A stretch of 64,000 nucleotides of DNA. It comes from an uncultured Victivallis sp. (GTDB lineage: Bacteria > Verrucomicrobiota > Lentisphaeria > Victivallales > Victivallaceae). Positions within the stretch are counted from its first letter, which is position 1, and each line of letters begins with the position of its first letter. The notes beneath the pieces are model-generated. The model was given only the letters and a program-made list of their open reading frames with translations. It was not told the origin of the DNA and ran no database searches. The stretch covers positions 186,001 to 250,000 of the forward strand of contig NZ_CALXSK010000001.1 of NCBI RefSeq assembly GCF_944391105.1. The letters run 5' to 3'. Shown here in pieces: positions 8,542 to 17,660 of this stretch. Position numbers and translations under genes: made by a program.

Positions 8542-9795
8542 ATGAAAAAGACACTGACCTGGCTGGTGATTCTCATCCTCCTCGCCGGCGCAGCCGCCTG
8601 GATCGGATACCGCGCCTGGGAAAAAACCCGGGAGGAGGCTCAGTCCAAACCGCGCACGCTCGCGGCAATCGCAGTGGAGACGGTCATGCCGGAACGCGCG
8701 GCGATTCAGGATCACCGCATTTTCACCGGCGCACTGAAGTCATGGTCGCTCTATGAGGTCGCGCCGAAGGTCGGCGGGCGTCTGGAAGCCATTCATTTCG
8801 ATGTCGGCGATACCATTTCCGGCGGAGACGTGATCGCCAAAATCGAGGACATCGAATACAAACAGAGCGTCGACCAGGCAGCAGCCGACCTCGAAGTCGC
8901 GCAGGCGCAGCTGCGCCAGGCCGAGGTGATGCTCGATCTGCGCCGCCGCGAATATGAACGCTACAAAGCTCTCGACGAGAAGAAGGCCACGACCCAGGCG
9001 CTGCTCGAATCCTCCGAAACCGCCTTCTTCGCACAGGAGGCAACCTTCAACATGCAGAAAGCCGAAGTGAAACGGCGCGAAGCGATCCTCGACAATGCGA
9101 AACTCAAACTTGCCGACTGCGTCATCGCGGCGGAATGGCCCGGAGACGCCAACCCCCGTTTCGTCGGCGCCCGCTACGTCGACCAGGGCGCGCTGCTCGC
9201 GCCGAACCAGTCGATCCTCAGCATCGCCGAACTCGATCCGCTCCGCGCGGTCATCTACGTGATCGAGCGCGATTATCCGTACGTCAAGGCCGGGCAGGAA
9301 GCGGTTCTGACCACCGACGCCTACCCGGGCGTCGAATTCAAGGGCAAAGTCGCCCGGATCGCCCAGCTCCTCGAAGAGGGCACCCGCCAGGCAGAAGTGC
9401 AGCTCGAGATTCCGAATCCGGAGCTGAAGCTCAAACCCGGCATGTTCGTGCGCGTCCGGCTTGAATTCGCCTCGAAAGACAATGCTGTCGTCATCCCGCG
9501 CAATGCGATCGTGAAACGCGACGGACGCCAGGGCGTATTTGAAATCGACCCGGAAAAACGGATCGCCCAATTCGTCCCGGTCGAACTCGGCATCTCTTCC
9601 GGGAATCGGGTTGAGATCCTCTCCCCCGATCTCAAGCGGGCTGTCGCGACCCTCGGCAACCATCTGCTGACCGACGGCGTGCCGGTGCTCATTCCGGAAG
9701 AGGCCGCCCCGGAATCTCCCGCGAAGAATGAGAAAGCGGAAACAGTCCCGCCGGCCGAAGCCGGAGCGGAAACCGGAACCGAAACCGCGAAGTGA
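8542..9795 (+). CDS. RND efflux periplasmic adaptor (membrane fusion protein)
   Basis: A 417-residue HlyD/AcrA-type adaptor that links an inner-membrane RND pump to an outer-membrane channel. An N-terminal membrane anchor (TWLVILILLAGAAAWIGY) is followed by a lipoyl half (VGGRLEAIHFDVGDTISGGD), an alpha-helical hairpin rich in Ala, Gln and Glu (residues about 100-190), the second lipoyl half and a beta-barrel (PGMFVRVRLEF). The tail after residue 390 is low-complexity Ala/Glu/Thr. ATG 8542 is chosen because the hydrophobic anchor starts there. It is 10 bp upstream of the pump gene, clearly one operon. No outer-membrane channel gene is nearby. Confidence 0.92.
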   Translation: MKKTLTWLVILILLAGAAAWIGYRAWEKTREEAQSKPRTLAAIAVETVMPERAAIQDHRIFTGALKSWSLYEVAPKVGGRLEAIHFDVGDTISGGDVIAKIEDIEYKQSVDQAAADLEVAQAQLRQAEVMLDLRRREYERYKALDEKKATTQALLESSETAFFAQEATFNMQKAEVKRREAILDNAKLKLADCVIAAEWPGDANPRFVGARYVDQGALLAPNQSILSIAELDPLRAVIYVIERDYPYVKAGQEAVLTTDAYPGVEFKGKVARIAQLLEEGTRQAEVQLEIPNPELKLKPGMFVRVRLEFASKDNAVVIPRNAIVKRDGRQGVFEIDPEKRIAQFVPVELGISSGNRVEILSPDLKRAVATLGNHLLTDGVPVLIPEEAAPESPAKNEKAETVPPAEAGAETGTETAK

Positions 9796-9805
9796 GGACA
9801 TACGC

Positions 9806-12800
9806 ATGAACATACCGGAATTCTGCGTCAAGCGACCGATCTTCATCTCGATGGTCAGCTGCATCGTGCTGATCCTCGGCGGGGTTGCGCTCTCGTATCT
9901 GCCGGTTGACCTCATGCCGGACATCACCTATCCCGGCGTGACGATCGTGACGACCTACGAGGACGCGAGTCCAGAAGAGGTCGAGGAGCTGATCTCCAAG
10001 AAAATTGAAACCTCGCTTTCGGCGGTTTCCGGCGTGAAGGAGATCACCTCCACCTCCGGCGAAGGTTCGAGCAACGTGACCGTCTCGTTCAACTGGGGGA
10101 CAAATCTCGATGCGGCCGTCTCCGACGTGCGCGACCGTCTCGACCGGGTCGAGCCGCGACTTCCGGACGACGCCGACAAACCGATCCTCTACAAATTCGA
10201 CTCGGCGAGTTCGCCGATCATGCGGCTCGGCGTCGCGACCGACATCGATCTGCTCGATGCGCGCAAACTCATCGAGGACCAGATCCAGTACCGGCTCGAA
10301 CGCATCGACGGCGTCGCCTCGATCGAAATCAACGGCGGACTCGAACGCGAAATCCAGGTGCTCTTCGACGTCGACAAGGCACGCATGCTCGACACCCAGC
10401 TTGAAAACGTCCTCTCCGTTCTGGAGAACGCGAACGTCACGACCCCCGCGGGCAATCTGCGCGAGGACCGGCTTGAGATCCGCGTCCGTACCCCCGGAAC
10501 CTTCACCTCGGTCGAACAGATCCGCGACACGGTCATCGCCACCGGCAAGAACGGGGACAAGATCCGCATCGGCGATGTCGCGGAAGTGATCGACACCCAC
10601 AAGAAAGTGACCCGGTTCGTTCGCGTGAACGGCAAAAACGGCATCATGATCCAGGTCTACAAGCAGTCCGGCGCCAACACCGTCAGCGTCGCCAACGGAA
10701 TCGTCGACGAGCTCGAAAAAGTCAATGCCGAATTCGGCTCGCAGCTCAAGCTCATGCCGATCTTCAACTCCGCGGAATACATCGAGAACTCGATCTCCGG
10801 CGTGGCGGATTCGGCGATTACGGGCGGATTGCTCGCGATCATCGTGCTCTTTCTTTTTCTGCGCAACTTCGGCAGCACGGTGGTCATCAGCATCAGCATT
10901 CCGATGTCGATCATCGCGACGTTCGCGCTGGTCTACTTCTGCGGCTACAATCTGAACATCATGACGCTCGGCGGACTCGCGCTCGGCGTCGGCATGCTCG
11001 TGGACAATTCGATCGTCGTGCTCGAAAACATCACCCGGCTGCGCGACCACGGGATGAGTCCCGAACAGGCCGCGATCAAGGGAACCGGCGAAGTCGCCAT
11101 CGCGATTACGGCCAGCACGCTGACCACGCTGGCGGTCTTCCTGCCGCTGCTCTTCATGCAGGGGATGGCCGGCGTGATGTTCAAGCAGTTTTCCAGCGTC
11201 GTGACATTCTCGCTGACCTGCTCGCTCTTCACGGCGATCACGCTCGTGCCGATGATGGCGGCGAAGTGTCTGAGCTCGAGCTTCAGCGTCGACGACCCGC
11301 ATCTCTCGCCCGTCAAACGGATTCTCGCCTCAACGGAATATTTCCAGCGCTGGCTTGAACGGATCTACGGCAATGCGCTCGATGTGGTGCTCCGTTTCCG
11401 CGGGTGGTTCATTTTCGCGCTTGTGGCGCTGGTCTGCTCGGTCATTCCGCTCGTATTTCTGATCGGAACCGAGCTCATGCCGAAGGCGGACGAGGGCGAA
11501 GTGCGCATCTTCCTCGAAATGGAGGTCGGCACGAGCCCCGAAGTCGTGAACGAGATGGTCCGCTCCACCGAGGATGTGATCCGCGAAGTCTGCGGCGAGG
11601 ACATGAACGGCTGGGTCACGTTTGCCGGGGCATCGACCTGGCGCGCCTCGGGCGGTCACAAGGCGAACTACAACATCCGGCTCAAGCCCCGCTCGGAACG
11701 CACCCGGTCAGACCAGCAGATCGCCGAAGAGCTCGACCGCCGTTTGAAGGGGTGGCCGGGAACCGTCTTCCGCGTCCGCGCGGGTCAGGGACTCTTCTCG
11801 CGCATGATGGGCGCCGGTTCCGGAGAGGGCGTCGCCGTGGAGGTGCGCGGATTTGACTTCGACGTGGCGGCATCGCTCGCAGCGCAGGTCAGCGAAGCGA
11901 TGCAGTCGGTCCGCGGCATCACGGACGTGAAACTTTCCCGCGACCTCGGGGTACCCGAGGATCGTCTTTACATCGACCGCGACAAGGCGAATGATCTCGG
12001 CGTTCCGGTCAAACAGATCGCCGAGGCGCTCCGGACGATCCTCGCCGGCTCCGAGGCTGGAGAGTTCCGCGAAGGCGGCGACGAATACACGATCCTCGTC
12101 AAGGTCAAGGACGCCGATCTGCTGACGCTCGACCAGATCCTCGATCTCTCCATCCGCAACGAAAAGGGCGAAAACATCGTTCTGCGGAATCTCATCGACT
12201 ACAACCGCGTCATGGGCCCGGTCAACATCGAACGCAAGAACCAGGAGCGCGTGCTGACCGTCGGCGGAAACATTCTGAACCGCGACCTCGGCTCGGTCGT
12301 CGCGGACATCCAGGAGAAGATCGCGCAGATTCCGATGCCGCCTTCGTTCTCTCTGCTCTTCTCGGGGGACTATGAGGATCAGCAGGAGTCGTTCCGCGAA
12401 CTCTCGTTCGCGTTCGTGCTCGCGCTCGTTCTGGTCTACATGGTGATGGCCTGTCAGTTCGAGTCGCTGCGTGATCCGCTCGTGGTGATGTTCTCGGTGC
12501 CGCTGGCGGGTTTCGGCGTCATTCTCGCGCTCTTTCTGACCGACACGACCTTCAACATGCAGTCGTTCATCGGCTGCATCATGCTCGCGGGAATCGTGGT
12601 GAACAACGCGATTCTTCTGGTCGACACCGCGAATCTGCTGCGAAGCGAGGGAATGCCGCTCGACCAGGCGATCCGCGAGGCGGGAACCCGGCGGCTCCGC
12701 CCGATCCTCATGACCACACTCACGACCGTGCTCGGGCTCTTCCCGCTCGCGCTCGGCTGGGGCGACGGCGGCGAAACCCAGGCGCCGATGGCACGCGCCG

Positions 12801-12916
12801 TGATTGGCGGACTTTCGAGTTCGACCTTCATCACCCTCTTCTTCATCCCGGCGGTCTACTCCGTCGCGGAGTCGCTCTTCCGGAAAAAGGAGAAAAAACG
12901 TCCGCCGGAAGAGTAA
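9806..12916 (+). CDS. RND (AcrB/HAE1-like) efflux pump
   Basis: A 1036-residue inner-membrane proton antiporter of full family length. It begins with the typical NIPEFCVKRPIFISMVSCIV first helix and has two halves, each a porter domain followed by a helix bundle. Helix 4 carries GVGMLVDNSIVVLENI with the proton-relay Asp (the second Asp of AcrB is Asn here, as in many Bacteroidota-type pumps). The last helices include GIVVNNAILLVDTANLLR. AGGA lies eight bases before ATG 9806. Substrates are unknown; drug, dye or bile-type compounds are possible. It is paired with the adaptor at 8542-9795 and ended by the terminator at 12945. Confidence 0.94.
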   Translation: MNIPEFCVKRPIFISMVSCIVLILGGVALSYLPVDLMPDITYPGVTIVTTYEDASPEEVEELISKKIETSLSAVSGVKEITSTSGEGSSNVTVSFNWGTNLDAAVSDVRDRLDRVEPRLPDDADKPILYKFDSASSPIMRLGVATDIDLLDARKLIEDQIQYRLERIDGVASIEINGGLEREIQVLFDVDKARMLDTQLENVLSVLENANVTTPAGNLREDRLEIRVRTPGTFTSVEQIRDTVIATGKNGDKIRIGDVAEVIDTHKKVTRFVRVNGKNGIMIQVYKQSGANTVSVANGIVDELEKVNAEFGSQLKLMPIFNSAEYIENSISGVADSAITGGLLAIIVLFLFLRNFGSTVVISISIPMSIIATFALVYFCGYNLNIMTLGGLALGVGMLVDNSIVVLENITRLRDHGMSPEQAAIKGTGEVAIAITASTLTTLAVFLPLLFMQGMAGVMFKQFSSVVTFSLTCSLFTAITLVPMMAAKCLSSSFSVDDPHLSPVKRILASTEYFQRWLERIYGNALDVVLRFRGWFIFALVALVCSVIPLVFLIGTELMPKADEGEVRIFLEMEVGTSPEVVNEMVRSTEDVIREVCGEDMNGWVTFAGASTWRASGGHKANYNIRLKPRSERTRSDQQIAEELDRRLKGWPGTVFRVRAGQGLFSRMMGAGSGEGVAVEVRGFDFDVAASLAAQVSEAMQSVRGITDVKLSRDLGVPEDRLYIDRDKANDLGVPVKQIAEALRTILAGSEAGEFREGGDEYTILVKVKDADLLTLDQILDLSIRNEKGENIVLRNLIDYNRVMGPVNIERKNQERVLTVGGNILNRDLGSVVADIQEKIAQIPMPPSFSLLFSGDYEDQQESFRELSFAFVLALVLVYMVMACQFESLRDPLVVMFSVPLAGFGVILALFLTDTTFNMQSFIGCIMLAGIVVNNAILLVDTANLLRSEGMPLDQAIREAGTRRLRPILMTTLTTVLGLFPLALGWGDGGETQAPMARAVIGGLSSSTFITLFFIPAVYSVAESLFRKKEKKRPPEE

Positions 12917-12944
12917 CTCCATCCATTCGCTCCGGAATACAGAA

Positions 12945-12975
12945 AACCCCGCACGACCAGCGATCGGGCGGGGTT
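12945..12975. terminator. Bidirectional terminator between efflux pump and tandem PilT gene
   Basis: Perfect 8-bp stem AACCCCGC (12945-12952) / GCGGGGTT (12968-12975) with a 15-nt loop between two convergent genes. The T-tracts are short on both strands. Confidence 0.6.
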
Positions 12976-13007
12976 CTTCCGTATGCCGGGATAATTCCCG
13001 GGAAAAA

Positions 13008-15218
13008 TCAGTAGGCGTCGTCGGCCTTGTAGTCGAGCATGTAGGACTGCATCTCCTCAAGGCTGATCTTGCCTTCGCTGTACAGCGTTTCGAGGGATTT
13101 CTGCATCGTGATCATGCCGTCCTTCGCACCGGTTTCGAGCTGCGACTGCAACATGGCGGTCTTGCCTTCGCGAACCAGCGCCTGCACCGGCGGGGTGCCG
13201 ACGAGAATTTCGAACGCGGCCACACGCCCCTTGCCGTCGACGGTCGGCAGCAGACGCTGCGAGATGATTCCGAGAATCACGCTCGACAGCTGCAGTTTGA
13301 TCTGGTTCTGCTGGTGCGACGGGAACGAGTCGATGATACGGTCGATCGTCTGCGGCGCGCTGTTCGTATGCAGCGTGCCGAACACGAGGTGGCCCGTTTC
13401 CGCCGCGGTCAGCGCCGCGGCGATCGTCTCGGTATCGCGCATTTCGCCGACGAGGATCACGTCGGGGTCTTCACGCAGAGCGTATTTGAGCGCCGCGGCG
13501 AACGAGTGCGTATCGGCGTGGACTTCGCGCTGTTCGATGAGCGACATGATGTTGTTGTGCACGTATTCGATCGGGTCCTCGATCGTGATGATGTGTTCGG
13601 CGCGATTGCGGTTGATGAAGTCGATCATACTTGCAAGCGAAGTCGACTTACCGCTGCCGGTCGGACCCGTGATCAGGATCAGCCCCTGCTGCTTGGTTGT
13701 GAGCTGCAGAACCTGCGGCGGCAGATGCAGATCCTCCGGCTTCGGAATCTTGCTGACGATCACACGACAGACGATGCCGACCGTGCCGCGCTGATGGAAT
13801 CCGTTCACACGGAAACGCCAGTTCTCGCTCTCCCCGGTCTCCTGATCCATGACCAGAGAGATCGACAGCGCGAGGTCGACTTCGCGATTCTCCTCGAATT
13901 CGACCTTCTGCACGGGATTCAGAATGCTGTTCAACAGCCGGGCGGTATCCGTTCCGGTCAGAACCGGCAGTTCCAGCGGCCGCAGTTCGCCGTGGATACG
14001 CAGAACCGGGCTCGACCCCGCCGAAAGCAGAAGGTCGGATGCGCCGGTTTTGACGGCGGTCTTGAGCAGCCGGCTCATGTCGATGAACTGAACGTCCGGA
14101 TCTTCCGCATCCTCGGCGCTGCCGTACTGGCTCGCAAACGATTCGACGCCGGACTCCATACCCTTGAGCATGAGCTGCAGTTCATCGCGGTTCGACACGG
14201 TCGCATTCGCATCGTCAAGCGTGATGAATCCATCCTTGTAAAGGCGGAACACCGCGCGTGTGAAGGTCATCATGCCGCTCGACGCGCCGCGTTTGAGCGC
14301 CTCGGCAAGCGAACGCATGTCGCGGTCGCCGACGAGCTTCTTGATCGTCGGAGTGCCGACCATGACTTCGAGCGCCGGAATCATCCCCTGTCCGTCCGCG
14401 CGCGGGATCAGCCGCTGTGCGACGATGCCGACCAGTGCGTTGCCGAGGTCGCTGGAGATCTGGAGACGCTGTTCCTCGGGATAGAGGTCGATGATACGCT
14501 CGACCGCCTGCACGGTGTCGCCCGTGTGCACGGTCGTGATGACGAGGTGACCGGTCATGGCCGCGGTGATCGCGACCTGCGCGGTGTCCATGTCGCGCAT
14601 TTCGCCGATGACGATCACATCAGGACTTTCACGCAGGGCCGCACGCAGCGCGTCGGAGAAGCTCGTCGTGCTCGAATTGAGTTCACGCTGCGTCACGAGG
14701 CAGTTGATGTCATGATGCAGAAATTCGATCGGGTCCTCGATCGTGATGATATGCTTGTTGAAGTTGTGGTTGATGTAGTTGACCATCGCCGCAAGCGTGG
14801 TCGATTTGCCGCTGCCGGTCGAACCGACCACGATGATGATGCCGTTCTTGTGACCGCACATTTCGGTCAACGTCGCCGCGGGCAGCCCGAGCTCTTCAAA
14901 GAAGAGCGCTTCGCCGGGATAAACGGGCCGTGCAACGAAAGCCGGTCCCGTGAGCGTATCGAGAAAGTTCAACCGGAAACGTTCGCCGCTCGGCAGCGTA
15001 TAAGCCGAGTCATAGCTGCCGCGGTTGCGGTACTCCTGCTCGCCCTTCGAAGAGATGCACTGCTTGCGGAACGCATCGATTTCCTGGGCGGTCAGCAGTT
15101 CCTCACCTTCCGGGAGCACCTGGCCGGAACGTCGGAACGCGGGCGGTTTCCCCGCGGAAGCGAAAAGATCCGACGCCGCCGATTCCATGGCGTACTGCAG
15201 AAGAGCACCGATGTCCAT
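13008..15218 (-). CDS. Tandem (double) PilT-type retraction ATPase
   Basis: A 736-residue cytoplasmic protein, twice the usual length of PilT (about 350). It holds two consecutive PilT/PilU-like units. Unit 1 (about 1-350) has Walker A GSTGSGKST (132-140), the ITIEDPIEF Asp box and GHLVITTVHTGDT. Unit 2 (about 378-736) has Walker A GPTGSGKST (518-526), TIEDPIEYVH and GHLVFGTLHTNSA. Only unit 2 keeps a clear C-terminal REGKT...GMITM helix-turn; unit 1 is degenerate there. PilT hexamers power pilus retraction. A covalent pair might form alternating rings or a built-in PilT-PilU heteromer, which is inference. It has no pilus genes beside it, but pseudopilins occur elsewhere in the window. Confidence 0.9.
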   Translation of the reverse strand: MDIGALLQYAMESAASDLFASAGKPPAFRRSGQVLPEGEELLTAQEIDAFRKQCISSKGEQEYRNRGSYDSAYTLPSGERFRLNFLDTLTGPAFVARPVYPGEALFFEELGLPAATLTEMCGHKNGIIIVVGSTGSGKSTTLAAMVNYINHNFNKHIITIEDPIEFLHHDINCLVTQRELNSSTTSFSDALRAALRESPDVIVIGEMRDMDTAQVAITAAMTGHLVITTVHTGDTVQAVERIIDLYPEEQRLQISSDLGNALVGIVAQRLIPRADGQGMIPALEVMVGTPTIKKLVGDRDMRSLAEALKRGASSGMMTFTRAVFRLYKDGFITLDDANATVSNRDELQLMLKGMESGVESFASQYGSAEDAEDPDVQFIDMSRLLKTAVKTGASDLLLSAGSSPVLRIHGELRPLELPVLTGTDTARLLNSILNPVQKVEFEENREVDLALSISLVMDQETGESENWRFRVNGFHQRGTVGIVCRVIVSKIPKPEDLHLPPQVLQLTTKQQGLILITGPTGSGKSTSLASMIDFINRNRAEHIITIEDPIEYVHNNIMSLIEQREVHADTHSFAAALKYALREDPDVILVGEMRDTETIAAALTAAETGHLVFGTLHTNSAPQTIDRIIDSFPSHQQNQIKLQLSSVILGIISQRLLPTVDGKGRVAAFEILVGTPPVQALVREGKTAMLQSQLETGAKDGMITMQKSLETLYSEGKISLEEMQSYMLDYKADDAY

Positions 15219-15274
15219 AACCTACATTTCCTCACTGTTATATGTAAAATCACTGAAGTAAAATCATGCCGGAC

Positions 15275-15303
15275 TTGAAAAGCACAAGTACGTCTGTTAC
15301 TTT
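15275..15303 (+). promoter_or_regulatory. Promoter of dut
   Basis: TTGAAA (15275-15280), 17 bp, TACTTT (15298-15303). Transcription would start near 15310, which argues against the ATG at 15306 and for the start at 15345. Confidence 0.45.
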
Positions 15304-15344
15304 AAATGCAATATCGCATGAAAGCAAACCCGAAAGTCCATAAA

Positions 15345-15791
15345 ATGGAGAAAAAGTTGTCAATAAAGATCAAAATGGCCGAAAACTGCGCCGATCTGGC
15401 TCCGGCGAAAGCCCATCCCGATGACGCCGCGTTCGACCTCCGCTCCCGGGTGGAGATGGAGCTTCCTCCGGGACGCAGTGTGCTGGTTCCGACCGGTCTC
15501 TTTCTCGAACTGCCGCCGGGGTACGAGGCGCAGGTGCGCCCCCGCAGCGGACTCGCGCTCAAACACAACCTCATGCTGACCAACTCCCCCGGCACGATCG
15601 ACGCCGGCTACCGAGGCGAAGTCGGCGTCATCATGTTCAACGCCGGAAGCGAACCGTTCCCGGTCAAACGCGGCGACCGCATCGCCCAGATGGTGATCGC
15701 CAGACTCCCGGAAGTCGAGCTCACATTCGCCGACGAACTCTCGGAAACCGGGCGCGGCGCGGGCGGCTTCGGCAGCACGGGGCGGAGCTGA
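15345..15791 (+). CDS. dut: dUTP diphosphatase
   Basis: A 148-residue trimeric dUTPase that hydrolyses dUTP to dUMP and pyrophosphate, keeping uracil out of DNA and feeding dTMP synthesis. All five motifs are present: [25 protein letters not shown] (with the catalytic Asp), GDRIAQMV and [10 protein letters not shown]. Start 15345 ([10 protein letters not shown]) gives the standard family length. In-frame ATGs at 15306 and 15318 would add up to 13 residues, and the first lies before the predicted transcription start. It is divergent from the tandem PilT gene and ends four bases before the convergent DA1-like gene. Confidence 0.95.
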   Translation: MEKKLSIKIKMAENCADLAPAKAHPDDAAFDLRSRVEMELPPGRSVLVPTGLFLELPPGYEAQVRPRSGLALKHNLMLTNSPGTIDAGYRGEVGVIMFNAGSEPFPVKRGDRIAQMVIARLPEVELTFADELSETGRGAGGFGSTGRS

Positions 15792-15795
15792 CGTC

Positions 15796-16653
15796 TCACC
15801 ATTCCCCCCGGAGTTTTTCCAGCAGCGCGGGGAGTCCGTACCGCCGGGCGAAGTCGCGCACGGCACGGAACCCGCCGCCGTAGACGGAATCGGGATTCTC
15901 CTCCATGCGCAGATTGCGGGAGGCGTTTCCGTGCCGGCCGTTCACAAGGGAAGCGACATATTCCGCGAATCCTTCGTTCCACTGCGCGGGAACGTGTTCC
16001 GTATGATGGTTCAGCCAGTCGTGCGCAGCCTCGTGTGCGGCGACCTCGATGAACTGCGCCTCGGGAAGAGAATCGAGAATCCGAACCGTGCATTTTTCAG
16101 AAACGGTCTCCCCGGTATCGCTCCGGCTCCGCCGCTCGTAACGGCAGCGTCCCAGCTCAAATTTCTTCCCGTCGGCAACGCCGTGCCCGGGATTCAGCTC
16201 CGCAAGCGAACAGAGTCCGAAACGGGTGCGGCCGCAGCCGGACGATCCGAGAATCCGGAAAACCTCCTGCTCGACCCGGCGATAAAGTTCCTCTGCCTTC
16301 GCCGGATCGCGAACAGCGGTGGCCGCACACTCCGGGCAGAGGGTCCGCCCGTCCGGCAACCGGACTCCCCGGGTCGGCAGATCGCAGGAAAAACAGTGCG
16401 GCAGTTCCGCGCACTTCATGCAGTAGAGGTGCTCCTTCCCTCCGGTTTCGAACTTGACGTAACGCCCGGAAAGCGGCGCGTCGCAGAGCGAACAGCGCGG
16501 CAGAAGTTTCTCCCAGCACTCGGCGGAACAGAGGATTTTTCCTTCCGCCCGCAGATACTGTCCATGGATCTCCCGCCCGCACACGGAGCAGTTGAGCGCC
16601 CGCGCCACGACCGGCAGCAGGCATAAGAGCAGAATCCAGACGCCGCGGCGCAT
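15796..16653 (-). CDS. Secreted DA1-like metallopeptidase with LIM-like zinc fingers
   Basis: A 285-residue protein with a signal peptide (residues 1-19, MRRGVWILLLCLLPVVARA). Three cysteine-pair modules follow: C22/C25 with C42/C46, C54/C57 with C78/C81, and C87/C90 with C106/C109, resembling LIM or treble-clef zinc ribbons. The C-terminal half has the zincin motif HEAAH (207-211) and a downstream NEGFAEYVAS helix that would supply the third ligand. This order matches DA1-type proteins, best known as plant ubiquitin-activated LIM peptidases. GGGAGG lies six bases upstream of the start. It is last in the nadB array. The substrate is unknown, and an exported location means it cannot be regulated by ubiquitin here. 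Confidence 0.8.
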   Translation of the reverse strand: MRRGVWILLLCLLPVVARALNCSVCGREIHGQYLRAEGKILCSAECWEKLLPRCSLCDAPLSGRYVKFETGGKEHLYCMKCAELPHCFSCDLPTRGVRLPDGRTLCPECAATAVRDPAKAEELYRRVEQEVFRILGSSGCGRTRFGLCSLAELNPGHGVADGKKFELGRCRYERRSRSDTGETVSEKCTVRILDSLPEAQFIEVAAHEAAHDWLNHHTEHVPAQWNEGFAEYVASLVNGRHGNASRNLRMEENPDSVYGGGFRAVRDFARRYGLPALLEKLRGEW

Positions 16654-16665
16654 GAGACGCCTCCC

Positions 16666-17658
16666 CTACTCCGCAAGAATCGCTTCGATCCGGGCGAGTT
16701 CCGCTTCGGTGAAATCGAGGTTTGCGAGTCCCGCGACCACATCGCGAATCTGCTCCGGACGGCTCGCGCCGATCAGAGCGGAGGTCACGCCCGGACGGTT
16801 CAGCAGCCACGCGATCGCCATCTCCGCAAGCGTCTGGCCACGCCCGGAGGCGACCTCGTTGAGGTTGCGCACCTTCGCGAGCACGGCGGGGGTCAGCGCC
16901 TCCTTCTTCAAAAATCCGTTGCGCATGATTCGCGAATCAGCCGGAATCCCGTCGAGATAGCGGTTCGTCAGCAATCCCTGCGCGAGCGGTGAAAAAACGA
17001 TTCCTCCGATCTGTTCGTGCTCCAGCAGCCGGAACGACCCCTGCAATTCATGCGCGCGATTCAGCATATTGTACGGAATCTGGTGGATCAGGCACGGGGT
17101 GCCGAGTTCACGCAGAATCCGGAACGCCTCCGCCGCCTTCTCCGGCGGATAGTTCGAAATCCCTGCATAGAGCGCCTTCCCCGAACGCACAAGATGATCG
17201 AGCGCCCCCATCGACTCCTCGATCGGCGTCTCCGGATCGTAACGGTGATGGTAGAAGATGTCCACGTACTCCAGATTCATGCGTTTCAAACTCTGGTCGC
17301 AGCTTGCGATGATGTACTTGCGCGCCCCCCAGTCGCCGTAGGGACCCGGCCACATCGTGTACCCCGCCTTGCTCGAAATCACAAGCTCGTCGCGAAACGG
17401 CAGAAGATCCTGCCGCAAAATGCGCCCGAACGTGATCTCCGCCGAACCCGGTTCCGGCCCGTAGTTGTTCGCAAGATCGAAGTGCGTGATCCCGAGATCG
17501 AACGCGGTCCGCACCATCGCACGCGCATTGTCGTAGACCGCCGCGCTCCCGAAGTTGTGCCAGAGCCCGAGCGAAACGGCGGGCAGCTTGAGCCCGCTCC
17601 TTCCACAGCGGCGGTAAGGCATCGACGCATAACGATTTTCATCCGGTTTGTAAAACAT
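16666..17658 (-). CDS. Aldo/keto reductase (YghZ / glyceraldehyde-3-phosphate reductase type)
   Basis: A 330-residue NADPH-dependent oxidoreductase with a TIM-barrel AKR fold. Catalytic residues are visible: Asp and Tyr in THFDLANNYGP, Lys in VISSKAGYTMWPGPYGDWGA and His in YVDIFYHHRYDPETP. The GPYGDWGA insert is characteristic of the AKR14/YghZ group, which reduces L-glyceraldehyde 3-phosphate and methylglyoxal-like aldehydes. ATG 17658 is preferred over GTG 17664 because GGAG then lies at a proper distance; the start is two bases after the PHP gene stop. It probably belongs to the nadB-pcnB-GHL10-PHP operon. Confidence 0.92.
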   Translation of the reverse strand: MFYKPDENRYASMPYRRCGRSGLKLPAVSLGLWHNFGSAAVYDNARAMVRTAFDLGITHFDLANNYGPEPGSAEITFGRILRQDLLPFRDELVISSKAGYTMWPGPYGDWGARKYIIASCDQSLKRMNLEYVDIFYHHRYDPETPIEESMGALDHLVRSGKALYAGISNYPPEKAAEAFRILRELGTPCLIHQIPYNMLNRAHELQGSFRLLEHEQIGGIVFSPLAQGLLTNRYLDGIPADSRIMRNGFLKKEALTPAVLAKVRNLNEVASGRGQTLAEMAIAWLLNRPGVTSALIGASRPEQIRDVVAGLANLDFTEAELARIEAILAE

Positions 17659-17660
17659 TG

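Noticed and set aside
9689..11302. 537-residue minus-strand frame
   Set aside because: Shadow of the RND pump gene, very rich in Asp, Arg and His.
12804..15278. 824-residue open frame on the plus strand
   Set aside because: It is fully antisense to the tandem PilT gene, whose motifs are unmistakable. The antisense product is Arg/His/Asp-rich without any domain, as expected from high-GC wobble positions.
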